DNA of 64,000 bases from Pseudomonas versuta (GCF_001294575.1 NZ_CP012676.1:372001-436000); one strand, 5' to 3'; shown: positions 10,355 to 20,596, counted from the stretch's first letter. Translations and numbers: made by a program. The notes: generated by a model not told the origin, from the letters alone.

Positions 10355-10734
10355 TTGAAACCTCGTTTTTTTTGTTTTTTGACGTTGTCGGTCTGGGGGG
10401 CTGTTGAAGCTGCACTAAAACCGGAAAGCATTGATCCGGCTTTTCATGGGTTAGTAATGGATTATGTGTAAAAGCCGAGCATATTCATATTCGAAAAAAT
10501 ATAGACAAGAAACACTGCTGTCAAAGGTCGAAAGTGAACGGTGATTCATATTCTGACTTTTTACTGCCGGTTTGGTACTTGTTTTTATGTAAGCAAAGAA
10601 CACAAATTGGTAGGCAAGAGCGTACCGTTTCAGCTTGAGAGGGGGCCAAGAGGCCCGTTCCAGCGCCTTTTTGTCGCTCGATAGCCTAAAATTCTGACCT
10701 GATTCACTTTGTCCGATTCCCGACTGGAGCTCTT
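10355..10734. promoter_or_regulatory. Divergent intergenic region glpF / ybaK
   Basis: 380 bp without a gene. The glpF side is AT-rich and holds TTCGAA-containing palindromic stretches near 10485-10505 (ATTCATATTCGAAAAAATAT) that could be GlpR sites, but no perfect operator was found. The ybaK side ends in CTGGAG, a good RBS 5 bases before ATG 10735. Confidence 0.5.
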
Positions 10735-11205
10735 ATGACGCCTGCATTGGACCTGCTGAAAAAAGTTCGCGCCGAACATCGGGTGCATAGCTATGAACAC
10801 GACCCCAAGGCTGCTTCCTACGGGTTGGAGGCCGCAGAAAAGCTCGGTCTTGCCCCGGCACAGGTGTTCAAGACATTGTTGGTCAGCAGCGAAAAAGGTG
10901 AGTTGTTAGTCGCAGTTGTACCGGTCGTCGGAAGTCTTGATTTAAAAGCGCTGGCGCAGGCGGCCGGCGTCAAGAAAGTCGAAATGGCTGACCCGGTGGC
11001 AGCACAGCGTTCGACGGGGTATCTGCTGGGTGGGATTAGCCCGCTGGGCCAGAAAAAGCGTTTGCGTACCTTTATTGATCAAAGTGCACAGGGTTTTGCG
11101 ACGATATTTGTCAGCGCCGGCCGACGCGGGCTGGAAGTCGAGCTGGCGCCTGCAGTGCTGGCAGAGCATTCGCAGGCGATTTTTGCGCCTGTGGGGCGGG
11201 CTTGA
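10735..11205 (+). CDS. ybaK: Cys-tRNA(Pro)/Cys-tRNA deacylase YbaK
   Basis: Translation quality-control enzyme of the YbaK/EbsC family, 156 aa. It hydrolyses Cys wrongly attached to tRNA(Pro) by prolyl-tRNA synthetase. Visible family features: Lys in QVFKTLLV (about residue 46, catalytic in the family), and the [17 protein letters not shown] block (about 98-114), the most conserved part of the family. Lone gene flanked by the glp region and a REP hairpin. Confidence 0.9.
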   Translation: MTPALDLLKKVRAEHRVHSYEHDPKAASYGLEAAEKLGLAPAQVFKTLLVSSEKGELLVAVVPVVGSLDLKALAQAAGVKKVEMADPVAAQRSTGYLLGGISPLGQKKRLRTFIDQSAQGFATIFVSAGRRGLEVELAPAVLAEHSQAIFAPVGRA

Positions 11206-11224
11206 GGTGTTACGTCCAAAAAAA

Positions 11225-11262
11225 CCGACCCTGTAGGAGCAAGCTCGCTCCTACAGGGTTTT
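11225..11262. repeat. REP hairpin after ybaK (possible terminator)
   Basis: CCCTGTAGGAGC (11229-11240), loop AAGCTC, GCTCCTACAGGG (11247-11258), a perfect 12-bp stem flanked by A4 and T4. A REP unit placed exactly between two convergent genes and able to terminate both ways. Confidence 0.8.
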
Positions 11263-11288
11263 GCCATCCAGAAATTGGCAGCCGCAGC

Positions 11289-12398
11289 TCAGTCAGTTGT
11301 GCTGAAGCGTCTTACCCCAGAATCAGTGTGTTGAATTTGCGCTGCCGTGCTGCCGCTGGTTTGGAACATCACCAGATGTTCAGCAGCAACGCGAATGCCG
11401 ACTTCAGTCCCTGGCAAGTGGTCGGCGTGGCTCGGGAAAATCGATTCCAGCTGGCTGCCAGTGGGCAGTTGCAGGCGATACAGGGTCGAAGCACCGAGGA
11501 AGGTTTTGCCAATAATTTTCGCTTTCAATTCGCTGTCCGGGGCGTAAACGATATCGTCCGGGCGCAACAATACATCCACAGCACCACCGGTAGGCCAGGT
11601 GTAGGCTCGATTGCCGCGCAGTACACCTAACTCGGTTTGAACTGACTCAGGGCTCAATAGCTGGCCGCGAATGAAGTACCCCTGGCCAATAAAACTCGCC
11701 ACAAACGGCGTCAGAGGCTCGTGGTACAGGTTGTAGGGTGTGTCCCACTGCTCAAGGCGACCTTCCTTGAAAACCCCGACATGGTCGCTGACAGCGAAGG
11801 CTTCTTCCTGGTCATGTGTTACCAGAATTGCGCTGGTGCCTCGGGCTTTCAAGATATCGCGCACTTCATGGCTGAGTTTGCGCCGTAGTTCGCCATCCAG
11901 GTTGGAGAAAGGCTCGTCCAGCAGCAGCAGTTGCGGTTCGGGTGCCAGTGCACGGGCCAGAGCAACGCGTTGCTGCTGGCCGCCGGAAAGCTCGTGGGGG
12001 AAGCGTTTGCCAAGGTTCCTGAGGTTGACCAGTTCAAGCAGCTCTTGGGTTACGCGGTCTTTGTCAGGGTGTTTGCGGATGCCGAACGCGATGTTATCGG
12101 CCACGCTCAGGTGCGGAAATAGTGCATAGTCCTGAAACACCATACCGATGCGACGCTTCTCGGGTGCAAGTGTGAACCCTGCACTGGAGATGACTTCGCC
12201 GGCCAGCTGGATTTCGCCCTGGTGTACGGGCTCAAAACCGGCAATGGCGCGCAGCGTGGTGGTTTTTCCGCACCCGGAGGAGCCAAGCAAGCAGCCAATA
12301 TCGCCTGCATTGAGGTGCAGATTGAGGTTTTGCACGACGCTCTGGCCTTGGTATCCACAGGCCAGATCACGCAGGTTTAGCAATAGCGGCTGGCTCAT
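11289..12398 (-). CDS. ABC transporter ATPase, FbpC/PotA type, orphan
   Basis: Cytoplasmic ATPase of an iron(III)/spermidine/sulfate-type importer, 369 aa. The start at 12398 ([12 protein letters not shown]) overlaps the argF stop as ATGA and fits the family; a longer in-frame start is not credible. Walker [11 protein letters not shown] (about 36-45), signature [15 protein letters not shown] (about 135), Walker [12 protein letters not shown], switch His in VTHDQEEA, and a C-terminal TOBE-like domain (about 280-350). No permease or binding-protein gene is nearby, so the substrate is unknown; iron is the usual guess for this family. Confidence 0.85.
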   Translation of the reverse strand: MSQPLLLNLRDLACGYQGQSVVQNLNLHLNAGDIGCLLGSSGCGKTTTLRAIAGFEPVHQGEIQLAGEVISSAGFTLAPEKRRIGMVFQDYALFPHLSVADNIAFGIRKHPDKDRVTQELLELVNLRNLGKRFPHELSGGQQQRVALARALAPEPQLLLLDEPFSNLDGELRRKLSHEVRDILKARGTSAILVTHDQEEAFAVSDHVGVFKEGRLEQWDTPYNLYHEPLTPFVASFIGQGYFIRGQLLSPESVQTELGVLRGNRAYTWPTGGAVDVLLRPDDIVYAPDSELKAKIIGKTFLGASTLYRLQLPTGSQLESIFPSHADHLPGTEVGIRVAAEHLVMFQTSGSTAAQIQHTDSGVRRFSTTD

Positions 12399-13315
12399 AC
12401 GGGTTGGTACGCCGATTGAACGAGGAATTCGAGCAATGCTTTCTGCGCGTGCAGGCGGTTCTCGGCCTGGTCCCAAGCGACCGAGCGCTTGTCGTCCAGC
12501 AAGTCGAGGCTGATTTCTTCTCCGCGGTGTGCGGGCAGGCAATGCATGAACAGCACGTCTTCGGCGGCCAGGTCGAGCAGGGCACGGTTTACCTGGAATG
12601 GCGCAAAGAGTTTTAAGCGCTTGGCGGTTTCTTCTTCCTGGCCCATTGAGGTCCAGACATCAGTGCTCACCAGATGGGCGCCGGTTACGGCTTCACGAGG
12701 GTCGCGAACGATGGTTACGCGGTCACCGGCCAGGGCTACGAATTCGGGGTTGGGTTCATACCCTTCAGGGCAGGCAACACGCAGCTGGAAGTCGAACTGG
12801 ATTGCCGCTTCTATATAGCTGTTGCACATGTTGTTGCCATCGCCGATCCAGGCCACGGTTTTGCCTTTGATCGAGCCGCGATGCTCAAGGTAGGTCTGCA
12901 TGTCGGCCAGCAGTTGGCACGGGTGCAGATCGTCCGAGAGGCCATTGATGACAGGTACCCGGGAGTTGGCTGCGAACTCGGTCAGGGTGCTGTGGGCGAA
13001 GGTGCGAATCATGACCGCGTCGAGCATGCGTGACATGACAATGGCGCAGTCGCCAATCGGCTCGCCACGGCCCAGTTGGGTGTCGCGTGGCGACAGGAAG
13101 ATGGCCTGGCCGCCGAGCTGAATCATGCCGGCTTCAAAAGACAGTCGGGTGCGGGTCGATGATTTTTCGAAAATCATGCCCAGTACGCGGTTTTTCAGGG
13201 GTTCGAAGAGTACGCCGCGCTCGCGCAGGTCCTTGAGCTCGATACCGCGACGAATCACGCTGAGTAGTTCTTCGGGCGTGCAATCCATCAGGGAGAGAAA
13301 GTGCCTTGCGCTCAT
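12395..13315 (-). CDS. argF: Ornithine carbamoyltransferase ArgF
   Basis: Anabolic OTCase: ornithine plus carbamoyl phosphate to citrulline, 306 aa from the second of two adjacent ATGs (13318 is the alternative). Carbamoyl-phosphate loop SSTRTR (about residues 52-57), HPCQ (about 132-135), and the ornithine-site Cys in [11 protein letters not shown] (about 260-270). argG, the next step in arginine synthesis, lies 6 kb away in the same window. The downstream ABC ATPase is translationally coupled through ATGA, an odd pairing. Confidence 0.95.
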   Translation of the reverse strand: MSARHFLSLMDCTPEELLSVIRRGIELKDLRERGVLFEPLKNRVLGMIFEKSSTRTRLSFEAGMIQLGGQAIFLSPRDTQLGRGEPIGDCAIVMSRMLDAVMIRTFAHSTLTEFAANSRVPVINGLSDDLHPCQLLADMQTYLEHRGSIKGKTVAWIGDGNNMCNSYIEAAIQFDFQLRVACPEGYEPNPEFVALAGDRVTIVRDPREAVTGAHLVSTDVWTSMGQEEETAKRLKLFAPFQVNRALLDLAAEDVLFMHCLPAHRGEEISLDLLDDKRSVAWDQAENRLHAQKALLEFLVQSAYQPV

Positions 13316-13318
13316 CAT

Positions 13319-13724
13319 TAACTACCTTTTTTGCAACGATCGCAGATGCTCAAAGCCAGGTTTTTCGGAAAAACGGGCGAGACCTGCGGCGTAAGCCGCA
13401 CGGGGCGACGGAAATAGGGGAAGGCGCGATCTTATAAGGAAATGTCGCGTCTTGCCAATAAGGGGCATATTTTTAGAGGATCGAGCGAGACTTGCGCTGT
13501 ATGAGCACCAGGCTTGAACCACCATTGAGTGGTTTGCCTCACCTCAGCTGACCATTTGTACACTGCCCTCACGCTGCTTGGCAATTGTGGGCCTTGTAGC
13601 CGCTGCTCTATAGGCAGGAATTGAGACCATTGTCTGTCGGGGAGACCGAGCGTCGTGCTCGGCTTTCCGCTACAATGCGCCACCGTGCCGACAACTGAGT
13701 CGGAAAGTTCAGCCGAGGTGCTCC
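13319..13724. promoter_or_regulatory. Divergent intergenic region argF / grxD
   Basis: About 400 bp with no credible gene. It contains a small hairpin TGCGGC-GTAA-GCCGCA at 13385-13400 in the argF leader. The grxD side ends with a GAGGTG RBS before ATG 13725. No clear ArgR site was recognised. Confidence 0.5.
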
Positions 13725-14066
13725 ATGGATATCATCGAAACTATTAAAGAACAGATTGCCAACAACACCATTCTGCTCTACATGAAAGGCTCCCCGAATG
13801 CCCCGCAGTGCGGCTTTTCGGCTAAAGCTGCGCAAGCTGTGATGGCCTGTGGTGAGAAGTTCGCTTACGTGGACATCCTTCAGAATCCTGAAATCCGCGC
13901 CAACCTGCCGAAATACGCTAACTGGCCAACCTTTCCCCAGCTGTGGGTAGGTGGTGAGTTGATCGGTGGTAGCGACATCATGACCGAGATGGCAGCAGAT
14001 GGTTCTTTGCAGTCGACGATCAAAGCGGCTGTAGAAAAAGCTGCCGCGACCAAGACTGAAGCGTAA
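13725..14066 (+). CDS. grxD: Monothiol glutaredoxin GrxD (Grx4)
   Basis: Small cytoplasmic Fe-S cluster carrier, 113 aa, with the monothiol active site CGFS (Cys29). The conserved WPTFPQLWVGGELIGG block (about 65-80) binds glutathione. Members of this family bridge a [2Fe-2S] cluster in a dimer and deliver it to target proteins, often with BolA. Its neighbours bfrB and bfd point to a local iron-handling cluster. A bidirectional terminator follows. Confidence 0.95.
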   Translation: MDIIETIKEQIANNTILLYMKGSPNAPQCGFSAKAAQAVMACGEKFAYVDILQNPEIRANLPKYANWPTFPQLWVGGELIGGSDIMTEMAADGSLQSTIKAAVEKAAATKTEA

Positions 14067-14108
14067 TGACAGTCGCCGTGTTCACTGTTTAATTAAGTGA
14101 CCACGCAT

Positions 14109-14148
14109 AAAAAGCCCCGCTCCTGATTAAACAGGGCGGGGCTTTTTT
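14109..14148. terminator. Bidirectional terminator grxD / bfrB
   Basis: AAAAAGCCCCGC ... GCGGGGCTTTTTT, a strong GC stem flanked by A- and T-runs between the convergent grxD and bfrB genes. Confidence 0.9.
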
Positions 14149-14168
14149 ATGGCGCTTCAGGGGGTTAG

Positions 14169-14639
14169 TTACTCACCCATTTGCGACTGCAGGTAATTCT
14201 CAATACCGACTTTATCGATCAGGCCTAACTGTGTTTCCAGCCAGTCGATATGTTCTTCTTCAGATTCAAGAATATCTTCCAGAAGTTCACGGCTCCCAAA
14301 GTCACCTACAACTTCGCAGTGCGCGATTGCTGCCTTGAGGTCGGCGTGCCCGGTCTTCTCAATGCGCAGGTCGCACTCCAGCATTTCTTTGGTGTGTTCG
14401 CCGATGTGCAGCTTGCCCAGGTCCTGCACGTTTGGCAGGCCTTCAAGGAACAGGATGCGCTTGATCAGCTTGTCCGCATGTTTCATCTCGTCGATGGACT
14501 CGTGGTACTCGTGTGCCCCCAACTTTTCCAGACCCCAGTCCTGATACATGCGTGCATGCAGGAAGTATTGATTGATAGCGACCAGCTCGTTGCCGAGAAT
14601 TTTGTTGAGGTGCTGGATGACTGAAATATCGCCTTTCAT
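14169..14639 (-). CDS. bfrB: Bacterioferritin BfrB
   Basis: Heme-containing iron-storage cage subunit, 156 aa from ATG 14639 ([16 protein letters not shown]); an upstream in-frame extension is not part of the family. Ferroxidase residues are visible: Glu18, Glu51, His54, and the C-terminal EEEH block with Glu and His (about 125-130). Met52 is the heme axial ligand. It is next to bfd, whose product reduces and mobilises the stored iron, the same pairing known in P. aeruginosa. The roughly 180-bp gap before it includes the bfd terminator, so it probably has its own promoter. Confidence 0.95.
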   Translation of the reverse strand: MKGDISVIQHLNKILGNELVAINQYFLHARMYQDWGLEKLGAHEYHESIDEMKHADKLIKRILFLEGLPNVQDLGKLHIGEHTKEMLECDLRIEKTGHADLKAAIAHCEVVGDFGSRELLEDILESEEEHIDWLETQLGLIDKVGIENYLQSQMGE

Positions 14640-14795
14640 GGCTAGGGCCTGCCTTAAGTAACCGTATATAAGGCAGAGTTTGATCCGCGTACTTAAGACT
14701 GTCAAACCTAAGTGTTTGAATAATAAATGAAAATTAATCGGAATAAGAATGTTTGAGTTCCGCGTCTTGGTGCTAAGCGCTTGAATTTTGGGCAT

Positions 14796-14825
14796 AAAAA
14801 AGCCGGACATTTAGTCCGGCTCTTT
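14796..14825 (-). terminator. Terminator after bfd
   Basis: GCCGGAC - ATTTA - GTCCGGC stem (14802-14820). On the minus strand it is followed by a run of six T. It separates bfd from bfrB. Confidence 0.85.
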
Positions 14826-14837
14826 AAAATTCGGTCA

Positions 14838-15056
14838 TCAGGCGACGGAAAATTCCGCCGGGTAACTCATTACTGCCTGGCTAGCTTGCAGCGAGGAGAG
14901 GGTTTCACGAACCACTTGCTTGGCTAAACAAGCACATTTGCCGCATTGGCTTGCGACGCCGGTCGCTTCACGCACTTCACGGTAGCTGCAGCAACCGTCA
15001 TAGATTGCGTCGCGGATTTTCCCATCGGTAACGCCAGTGCAAAGGCAAACGTACAT
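14838..15056 (-). CDS. bfd: Bacterioferritin-associated ferredoxin Bfd
   Basis: [2Fe-2S] protein of 72 aa that docks on bacterioferritin and passes electrons to release Fe2+. Start ATG 15056 (MYVCLCTGVTDG). Four cluster cysteines in the Bfd pattern: C-x-C near residues 4-6 and CGKC-type Cys at about 38-41, plus CC at 22-23. The tail after residue 55 is non-conserved. A Fur box lies 50 bp upstream, matching the known iron-starvation induction of bfd. Confidence 0.93.
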   Translation of the reverse strand: MYVCLCTGVTDGKIRDAIYDGCCSYREVREATGVASQCGKCACLAKQVVRETLSSLQASQAVMSYPAEFSVA

Positions 15057-15105
15057 AAATAAGAACCATCGCTGGTTGGGATTCAATGCGAGGGATCTTA
15101 ATGTT

Positions 15106-15124
15106 AACGAGAATGATTGTCAAA
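15106..15124. promoter_or_regulatory. Fur box before bfd
   Basis: AACGAGAATGATTGTCAAA is close to the 19-bp Fur consensus GATAATGATAATCATTATC, with the central GAGAATGATT core seen in many Pseudomonas Fur sites. It sits 50-68 bp upstream of the bfd ATG. Confidence 0.7.
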
Positions 15125-15334
15125 GTACCTTGAGTCTCAATCAGGCCTCGATGACACTCCAGTGACGAACGGTATGAGTCGACAGTTTCCCGGTCATTAA
15201 AAAGGGTTAAGGCCGGTCCGGACGAGCGGTGTATGATGGCCGGTCTTTTTACGCGGGAGCTGGTCCAAGGCTGATTTTTGCAATAGCAGCCAGACCGGAC
15301 CCCGTTCTTCACGTTGCACACCAGGAGATATCCA

Positions 15335-15937
15335 ATGAGCGTACTCGTAGGCAAACAAGCCCCTGACTTCACCGTCGCAGCCGTACTCGGCAATGGCGAA
15401 ATCGTTGACAGCTTCTCGCTGTCCACTGCTATCAAAGGCAAATATGGCCTGGTGTTCTTCTACCCGCTGGACTTCACTTTCGTTTGCCCGTCCGAGCTGA
15501 TTGCTCTGGACCACCGCATTCCTGAGTTCCAGGCACGTAACGTTGAAGTGGTTGCAGTGTCCATCGACTCTCATTTCACTCACAACGCATGGCGCAACAC
15601 TCCAGTGAACAATGGCGGCATCGGTCAGGTGAAATACACCATGGCTGCCGACATCAATCACGCAATCTGCAAGGCTTATGACGTTGAAACTGAAGGCGGC
15701 GTTGCTCTGCGTGGCGCATTCCTGATCGATGACAAAGGCGTTGTTCGCTCCCAGATCGTGAACGACCTGCCACTGGGTCGTAACATGGACGAACTGCTGC
15801 GTCTGGTTGACGCTCTGCAATTCCACGAAGAGCACGGCGAAGTTTGCCCGGCCAACTGGAAGAAAGGCGATAAAGGCATGACGGCTTCGACTGCCGGCGT
15901 TGCTGCTTACCTGGCTGAGAACGCTGACCAGCTGTAA
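15335..15937 (+). CDS. Typical 2-Cys peroxiredoxin (AhpC/Prx)
   Basis: Cytoplasmic thiol peroxidase reducing H2O2 and organic peroxides, 200 aa. The start at 15335 (MSVLVGKQAPDF) has a GGAG RBS 7-8 bases upstream; a start 21 bp upstream is less likely. Peroxidatic Cys in DFTFVCPSE (about residue 51) and resolving Cys in HGEVCPANW (about 171). It sits in the same iron and oxidative-stress cluster as bfrB and bfd. A bidirectional terminator separates it from rnt. The electron donor is not indicated by neighbours. Confidence 0.93.
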   Translation: MSVLVGKQAPDFTVAAVLGNGEIVDSFSLSTAIKGKYGLVFFYPLDFTFVCPSELIALDHRIPEFQARNVEVVAVSIDSHFTHNAWRNTPVNNGGIGQVKYTMAADINHAICKAYDVETEGGVALRGAFLIDDKGVVRSQIVNDLPLGRNMDELLRLVDALQFHEEHGEVCPANWKKGDKGMTASTAGVAAYLAENADQL

Positions 15938-15953
15938 CGGTTAGTTCAGGCAT

Positions 15954-15985
15954 AAAAAAACCGGACTCAATGTCCGGTTTTTTTA
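15954..15985. terminator. Bidirectional terminator prx / rnt
   Basis: AAACCGGAC - TCAAT - GTCCGGTTT with A- and T-runs on both sides, between convergent genes. Confidence 0.9.
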
Positions 15986-16013
15986 TGGCGTGATGCAAGC
16001 CTTAACGACAGTA

Positions 16014-16688
16014 TCAGTCGTTGAAGTCTTTCCAGCCGCCCATTTGTTTCCAGCGGTTAACGATGCCGCAAAACAGTTCAGCGGTCTTTTCGGTGTCATA
16101 GCGTGCTGAGTGTGCTTCACGGCCGTCAAAATCGATATCGGCTGTTTGACAGGCTTTGGCCAATACAGTCTGGCCGTATGCCAAGCCAGCCAAGGTTGCG
16201 GTGTCAAAGCTGGAGAACGGGTGAAACGGGTTACGTTTCATGTCCAGGCGCGCGACAGCTGCGTTAAGGAAGCCCAGGTCGAAGCTGCTGTTGTGACCCA
16301 CCAGAATGGCGCGTTTGCAGCCATTGGCTTTCAGGGCTTTACGCACGCCACGGAAAATGTCGGTCAGGGCTGTTTCTTCGCTTACAGCCATGCGCAGCGG
16401 GTGATCAAGCTTGATCCCGGTAAATTCCAGGGCTGCGGCTTCGATGTTGGCGCCTTCGAACGGCTCGACACGGTGGAAATAGGTGTGCTCCGGGTACACA
16501 AAACCTCTTTCATCCATGCCGATGGTGACTGCTGCAATTTCCAGCAAGGCATCAGTGGCGCTGTTGAAGCCGCCAGTCTCAACATCGATTACGACCGGCA
16601 GATAGCCGCGAAAACGCTCAGCCATCGGGTGGCGTGAGCCGCCGCCATGACCGCCTTCGTGTTCGTCATCATAATGGTCGTCGCTCAC
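16014..16688 (-). CDS. rnt: Ribonuclease T
   Basis: DEDDh 3'-5' exoribonuclease trimming tRNA and other stable RNA 3' ends, 224 aa. Exo motifs: [10 protein letters not shown] (Asp, Glu; about 33-41), [13 protein letters not shown] (about 130-140), [14 protein letters not shown] (His and Asp; about 192-202). A His/Gly-rich N-terminal leader (about 20 residues) precedes the conserved domain; [10 protein letters not shown] at residue 22 is a possible alternative start. Its ATG overlaps the pyrC stop by 4 bp, so it is translated downstream of pyrC. Confidence 0.94.
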   Translation of the reverse strand: MSDDHYDDEHEGGHGGGSRHPMAERFRGYLPVVIDVETGGFNSATDALLEIAAVTIGMDERGFVYPEHTYFHRVEPFEGANIEAAALEFTGIKLDHPLRMAVSEETALTDIFRGVRKALKANGCKRAILVGHNSSFDLGFLNAAVARLDMKRNPFHPFSSFDTATLAGLAYGQTVLAKACQTADIDFDGREAHSARYDTEKTAELFCGIVNRWKQMGGWKDFND

Positions 16689-17731
16689 AGCTGTTCCTCC
16701 AGCAGGCGCCAGCGCAGTTTTTCACCGGCGCGCAGCGGAATTACGGTCAACTCGCCGAATGGCAGGCTGGTTGGGGCAGTCCACTCCTGGCGAACCAGGG
16801 TGATTTTTTCGGTACTGGGGGCCAGGCCGTAAAAGCGCGGGCCATTCAAGCTGGCAAAAGCTTCCAGTTTGTCCAGGGCATTGCGCTGTTCAAATGCTTC
16901 GGCATACATCTCGATGGCCGCATAGGCCGTATAGCAACCGGCACATCCACACGCAGCTTCTTTGGCATGCTGGGCATGCGGCGCCGAGTCGGTGCCCAGG
17001 AAGAATTTCTGGCTGCCGCTCGTGGCCGCATCCAGCAGGGCTTCCTGATGAGTGTTGCGCTTGAGGATCGGCAGGCAATAGAAGTGCGGGCGAATACCGC
17101 CAACCAGCATGTGGTTACGGTTGTACAGCAGGTGGTGAGCCGTAATGGTTGCACCTACGTTTGCCGAAGCCTCATTGACGAACTGCACTGCGTCAGCGGT
17201 TGTGATGTGCTCGAACACGACTTTCAAAGTCGGGAAGCGATCAACAACACGGCGCATGTGCTCGTCGATAAAGATTTTTTCGCGGTCAAACACATCCACA
17301 TTGGCGCGGGTGACTTCGCCGTGTATCAGCAATGGCATGCCGACCTCGGCCATGACTTCAAGGACCGGGAAGATCGCGTCGATGCTGGTTACGCCAGAAT
17401 CGGAGTTGGTCGTGGCGCCAGCCGGGTACAGCTTGGCGGCGTGCACAAAACCACAGGCCTTGGCAGTGCGAATGTCTTGCGGCTGTGTTCGGTCAGTGAG
17501 GTAAAGCACCATCAACGGCTCAAAACGGCTACCAGCCGGGCGAGCAGCCAAGATGCGCTGGCGGTAGGCATCGGCTTCGGCAGCATTACGCACCGGAGGT
17601 ACCAGGTTTGGCATGATGATGGCGCGGCCAAAAGTGCGCGCAACATCTGCGACAGTGTGGGGTAGCACAGCACCATCGCGAAGATGTATATGCCAGTCGT
17701 CGGGACGCAGCAGGGTCAGGCGGTCAGACAT
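16685..17731 (-). CDS. pyrC: Dihydroorotase PyrC (type II, E. coli-like)
   Basis: Zinc amidohydrolase closing carbamoyl-aspartate to dihydroorotate in pyrimidine synthesis, 348 aa from ATG 17731 ([20 protein letters not shown]). Metal ligands: HIHLR (about 15-19), carboxylated Lys in AKLYPAG (about 100), HGEVTR and FEHITT His residues, and Asp in TDSAPH (about 247). Coupled to rnt downstream and divergent from motY. Confidence 0.95.
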   Translation of the reverse strand: MSDRLTLLRPDDWHIHLRDGAVLPHTVADVARTFGRAIIMPNLVPPVRNAAEADAYRQRILAARPAGSRFEPLMVLYLTDRTQPQDIRTAKACGFVHAAKLYPAGATTNSDSGVTSIDAIFPVLEVMAEVGMPLLIHGEVTRANVDVFDREKIFIDEHMRRVVDRFPTLKVVFEHITTADAVQFVNEASANVGATITAHHLLYNRNHMLVGGIRPHFYCLPILKRNTHQEALLDAATSGSQKFFLGTDSAPHAQHAKEAACGCAGCYTAYAAIEMYAEAFEQRNALDKLEAFASLNGPRFYGLAPSTEKITLVRQEWTAPTSLPFGELTVIPLRAGEKLRWRLLEEQL

Positions 17732-17886
17732 TGGGGATTCCAGGCGGGTCAAACTGATGCGAATGCTACCGGAAAAGACTCTCTCAGGCACTCGCTATCA
17801 AGTTTTGTGGTGGCTAACCGATATACGTAAGGTCTGCGGTAAACCGACGGACTGTTTTTTTGCGGTACAAGCCTGTGGAGGCTGCG

Positions 17887-18792
17887 GTGCGCCAGTGTTA
17901 TCTCATCCTGTTTGGCATATTTGCCAGCCTGCCTGCCATGGCCATGACTTTTCAGACTCGACTGGAGAACATTGAGTGGAAAGTCGAAGGCGATAAATTC
18001 GAGTGTCGCCTGATTCAACCGATTACCGATTTCGGTTCTGGAGCTTTCGTACGTCGTGCGGGAGAACAAGCTGTTTTTCGCCTCAATGCCTACAACTCAG
18101 TGCTGGGCGAGGGGGCTGCTACTTTGCTGGCCGCAGCTGCGCCATGGCAGCCGGGGCGGGGTGACATTGATCTGGGCACGGTACGCATTGGGCGCGGACA
18201 AGTACTCTTTAATAGTTCGCAGGCTCAGGCAGGGCGCTTGTTTCGTGGGTTGCTGGAGGGACGCAGCCCGCTGGTGAGGCATTACTCATCTACGGGCGGT
18301 TTGTCGGAGGTACGTTTATTGCCGGTCAAATTTCGCCAGGCCTACAGCGATTACGAAGCCTGTACTACAAAGCTATTGGCCAAAAACTTTGAACAGGTAC
18401 GTCAAAGTCAGATCGGGTTTCCTGGTGGTGGGATCGAGCTGGACATCAAGGCCCGGTTCACCTTGCAAGTCATGCTCGACTATCTAAAGGCAGACCCTAC
18501 AGTCAATCACCTCATCCTTGAGGGGTATTCTGACAATAGCGGCAATCGTTTGACCAATCGCGAGCTGTCACGGCGCCGTGCCATGGCTGTGATGAGTTAC
18601 TTCAAGGAGAACGGCCTGCAGGAGTCGCAGATGACACTGCGTTTCCATGGCGAGCAATACCCCTTGGCACCTAACAACAGTGCTGCCAACCGCGCTAAAA
18701 ACCGTCGCGTCAGCGTACGTCTGGAGCGCGTGCCCGAACCTGAAAGAGCGGCTCCTCCTGCGCCTGCCAAGAGCTCGGGGACAGTGTCCTGA
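17887..18792 (+). CDS. motY: Flagellar motor T-ring protein MotY
   Basis: Periplasmic OmpA-like protein that helps anchor flagellar stators; 301 aa. I chose GTG 17887 because GGAGG lies 5 bases upstream and it gives a compact signal peptide (VRQCYLILFGIFASLPAMAM). An upstream TTG at 17860 would add 9 residues with no RBS. N-terminal MotY-N domain follows (TFQTRLENIEWKVEGD). C-terminal OmpA/MotB peptidoglycan-binding domain at about 165-280 with EGYSDNSG and the NRAKNRRVSV signature. The position between pyrC and argG matches P. aeruginosa motY, from memory. Confidence 0.88.
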   Translation: MRQCYLILFGIFASLPAMAMTFQTRLENIEWKVEGDKFECRLIQPITDFGSGAFVRRAGEQAVFRLNAYNSVLGEGAATLLAAAAPWQPGRGDIDLGTVRIGRGQVLFNSSQAQAGRLFRGLLEGRSPLVRHYSSTGGLSEVRLLPVKFRQAYSDYEACTTKLLAKNFEQVRQSQIGFPGGGIELDIKARFTLQVMLDYLKADPTVNHLILEGYSDNSGNRLTNRELSRRRAMAVMSYFKENGLQESQMTLRFHGEQYPLAPNNSAANRAKNRRVSVRLERVPEPERAAPPAPAKSSGTVS

Positions 18793-18920
18793 GTTGCAAC
18801 CATTGGTCGCCTTGTTGAAACTTACTGTCGCCTTGTCGTCATAACGTGTCGCGCCTCTGTAAATTTATGCACTTGGGCGGTAGACTGTTCGGCTTTTCGA
18901 ACAACCCGTGGAGTGATGGC

Positions 18921-20138
18921 ATGGCGGACGTAAACAAGGTCGTTCTGGCTTATTCGGGCGGCCTGGACACTTCGGTGATCCTCAAGTGGCTGCAGGATAC
19001 TTATAACTGTGAAGTCGTAACCTTTACCGCCGATCTGGGGCAGGGTGAAGAGGTCGAGCCTGCACGCGCCAAGGCGCAAGCCATGGGCGTCAAGGAAATC
19101 TATATCGATGACCTGCGCGAAGAATTTGTTCGAGACTTCGTGTTCCCGATGTTCCGTGCCAACACCGTTTATGAAGGCGAGTACCTGCTGGGTACTTCCA
19201 TCGCACGTCCGCTGATTGCCAAACGTCTGATCGAAATCGCCAACGAAACCGGTGCCGATGCCATCTCCCATGGCGCGACGGGCAAAGGTAACGACCAGGT
19301 TCGTTTTGAACTGGGTGCCTACGCACTGAAACCAGGCGTCAAGGTTATTGCCCCATGGCGTGAGTGGGATTTGCTCTCGCGTGAAAAGCTGATGGATTAT
19401 GCAGAGAAGCATTCCATTCCGATCGAGCGTCACGGCAAGAAAAAATCCCCATACTCGATGGACGCCAACTTGCTGCACATCTCTTACGAGGGCGGTGTGC
19501 TGGAAGACACCTGGACCGAGCACGAAGAAGACATGTGGCGTTGGACCGTCTCTCCGGAGAACGCGCCTGACACTGCGCAGTACCTGGAACTGACCTACCG
19601 CAACGGCGATATCGTTGCGCTGGACGGCGTTGAAATGACGCCGGCGACTGTACTGGCGACCTTGAACCGCATTGGTGGCCAGCATGGTATTGGCCGTCTC
19701 GACATCGTTGAGAACCGTTATGTCGGCATGAAGTCCCGTGGCTGCTACGAAACACCAGGCGGCACCATTATGCTGCGGGCTCACCGTGCCATTGAGTCGA
19801 TTACCCTGGATCGTGAAGTTGCTCACCTGAAAGACGAGTTGATGCCCAAGTACGCCAGCCTGATTTACACCGGCTACTGGTGGAGCCCAGAGCGCATCAT
19901 GCTGCAACAAATGATTGATGCTTCCCAGGCTCATGTGAACGGTGTTGTTCGCCTCAAGCTATACAAAGGCAACGTGATTGTTACTGGTCGCAAATCTGAC
20001 GAATCGTTGTTTGATGCAAATATTGCGACATTCGAAGAAGATGGCGGTGCTTACAATCAGGCTGATGCTGCCGGATTCATCAAGCTGAACGCCTTGCGCA
20101 TGCGTATTGCCGCGAACAAGGGTCGTAAGCTGTTCTGA
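18921..20138 (+). CDS. argG: Argininosuccinate synthase ArgG
   Basis: ATP-dependent condensation of citrulline and aspartate in arginine synthesis, 405 aa from ATG 18921. P-loop of the PP-ATPase type [10 protein letters not shown] (about residues 9-18), [11 protein letters not shown] (about 117-127) and the conserved [15 protein letters not shown] region are visible. GTGGAGTGATGGC supplies the RBS. Ends with a strong terminator. Single-gene unit after motY. Confidence 0.96.
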   Translation: MADVNKVVLAYSGGLDTSVILKWLQDTYNCEVVTFTADLGQGEEVEPARAKAQAMGVKEIYIDDLREEFVRDFVFPMFRANTVYEGEYLLGTSIARPLIAKRLIEIANETGADAISHGATGKGNDQVRFELGAYALKPGVKVIAPWREWDLLSREKLMDYAEKHSIPIERHGKKKSPYSMDANLLHISYEGGVLEDTWTEHEEDMWRWTVSPENAPDTAQYLELTYRNGDIVALDGVEMTPATVLATLNRIGGQHGIGRLDIVENRYVGMKSRGCYETPGGTIMLRAHRAIESITLDREVAHLKDELMPKYASLIYTGYWWSPERIMLQQMIDASQAHVNGVVRLKLYKGNVIVTGRKSDESLFDANIATFEEDGGAYNQADAAGFIKLNALRMRIAANKGRKLF

Positions 20139-20153
20139 TATACCTGCAGATAG

Positions 20154-20186
20154 AAAAGCCCGACCCGCAGGTCGGGCTTTTTTTTG
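20154..20186 (+). terminator. Terminator of argG
   Basis: AAAGCCCGACC - CGCA - GGTCGGGCTTT, 11-bp perfect stem followed by TTTTTT. Confidence 0.93.
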
Positions 20187-20596
20187 TCGGTCTGCCACGT
20201 CATAGCGGATGTTTCGGATCTCATTAACCCCATCCTCAAGTGTCTGAATTAGCCGTGGAGGTTTGATCCACTAAAGATCCAGGCATATGCCTTTCGAGAG
20301 TTGCCGTTGTTGAAGTGGCGCATAACCTTTGTCGCCATTTTAAATGTCGGTTATGAGAATAAGTATTATTGGTTGGGCGTTTACTACGGATTGGGCTGTA
20401 TACCTGGTTAAAGCAGTCATGTAGCGAAAGGATGTAACAAGTGTTTAATGTTTAGAAACGTTTTTAGGATAACTCTTTATTTTTTGTAGGATATTTCTTT
20501 AATTGTTGTTGGAGGGTTAGATGCTATCCCCAGGGATGGACAACTAGGCTATTGTGCGGCCTCTAAAAATTAGTACAGTGGAAAATGGAATTACCC
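20187..20596. promoter_or_regulatory. AT-rich leader of the response-regulator gene
   Basis: About 410 bp without a gene, visibly more AT-rich than its surroundings (especially 20330-20510). Probably the promoter and long leader for the response regulator at 20597. No specific box was recognised. Confidence 0.5.

Noticed and set aside
18822..19934. Minus-strand open frame of 370 codons
   Set aside because: Antisense to argG; no motif or RBS, and high-GC codon bias explains it.
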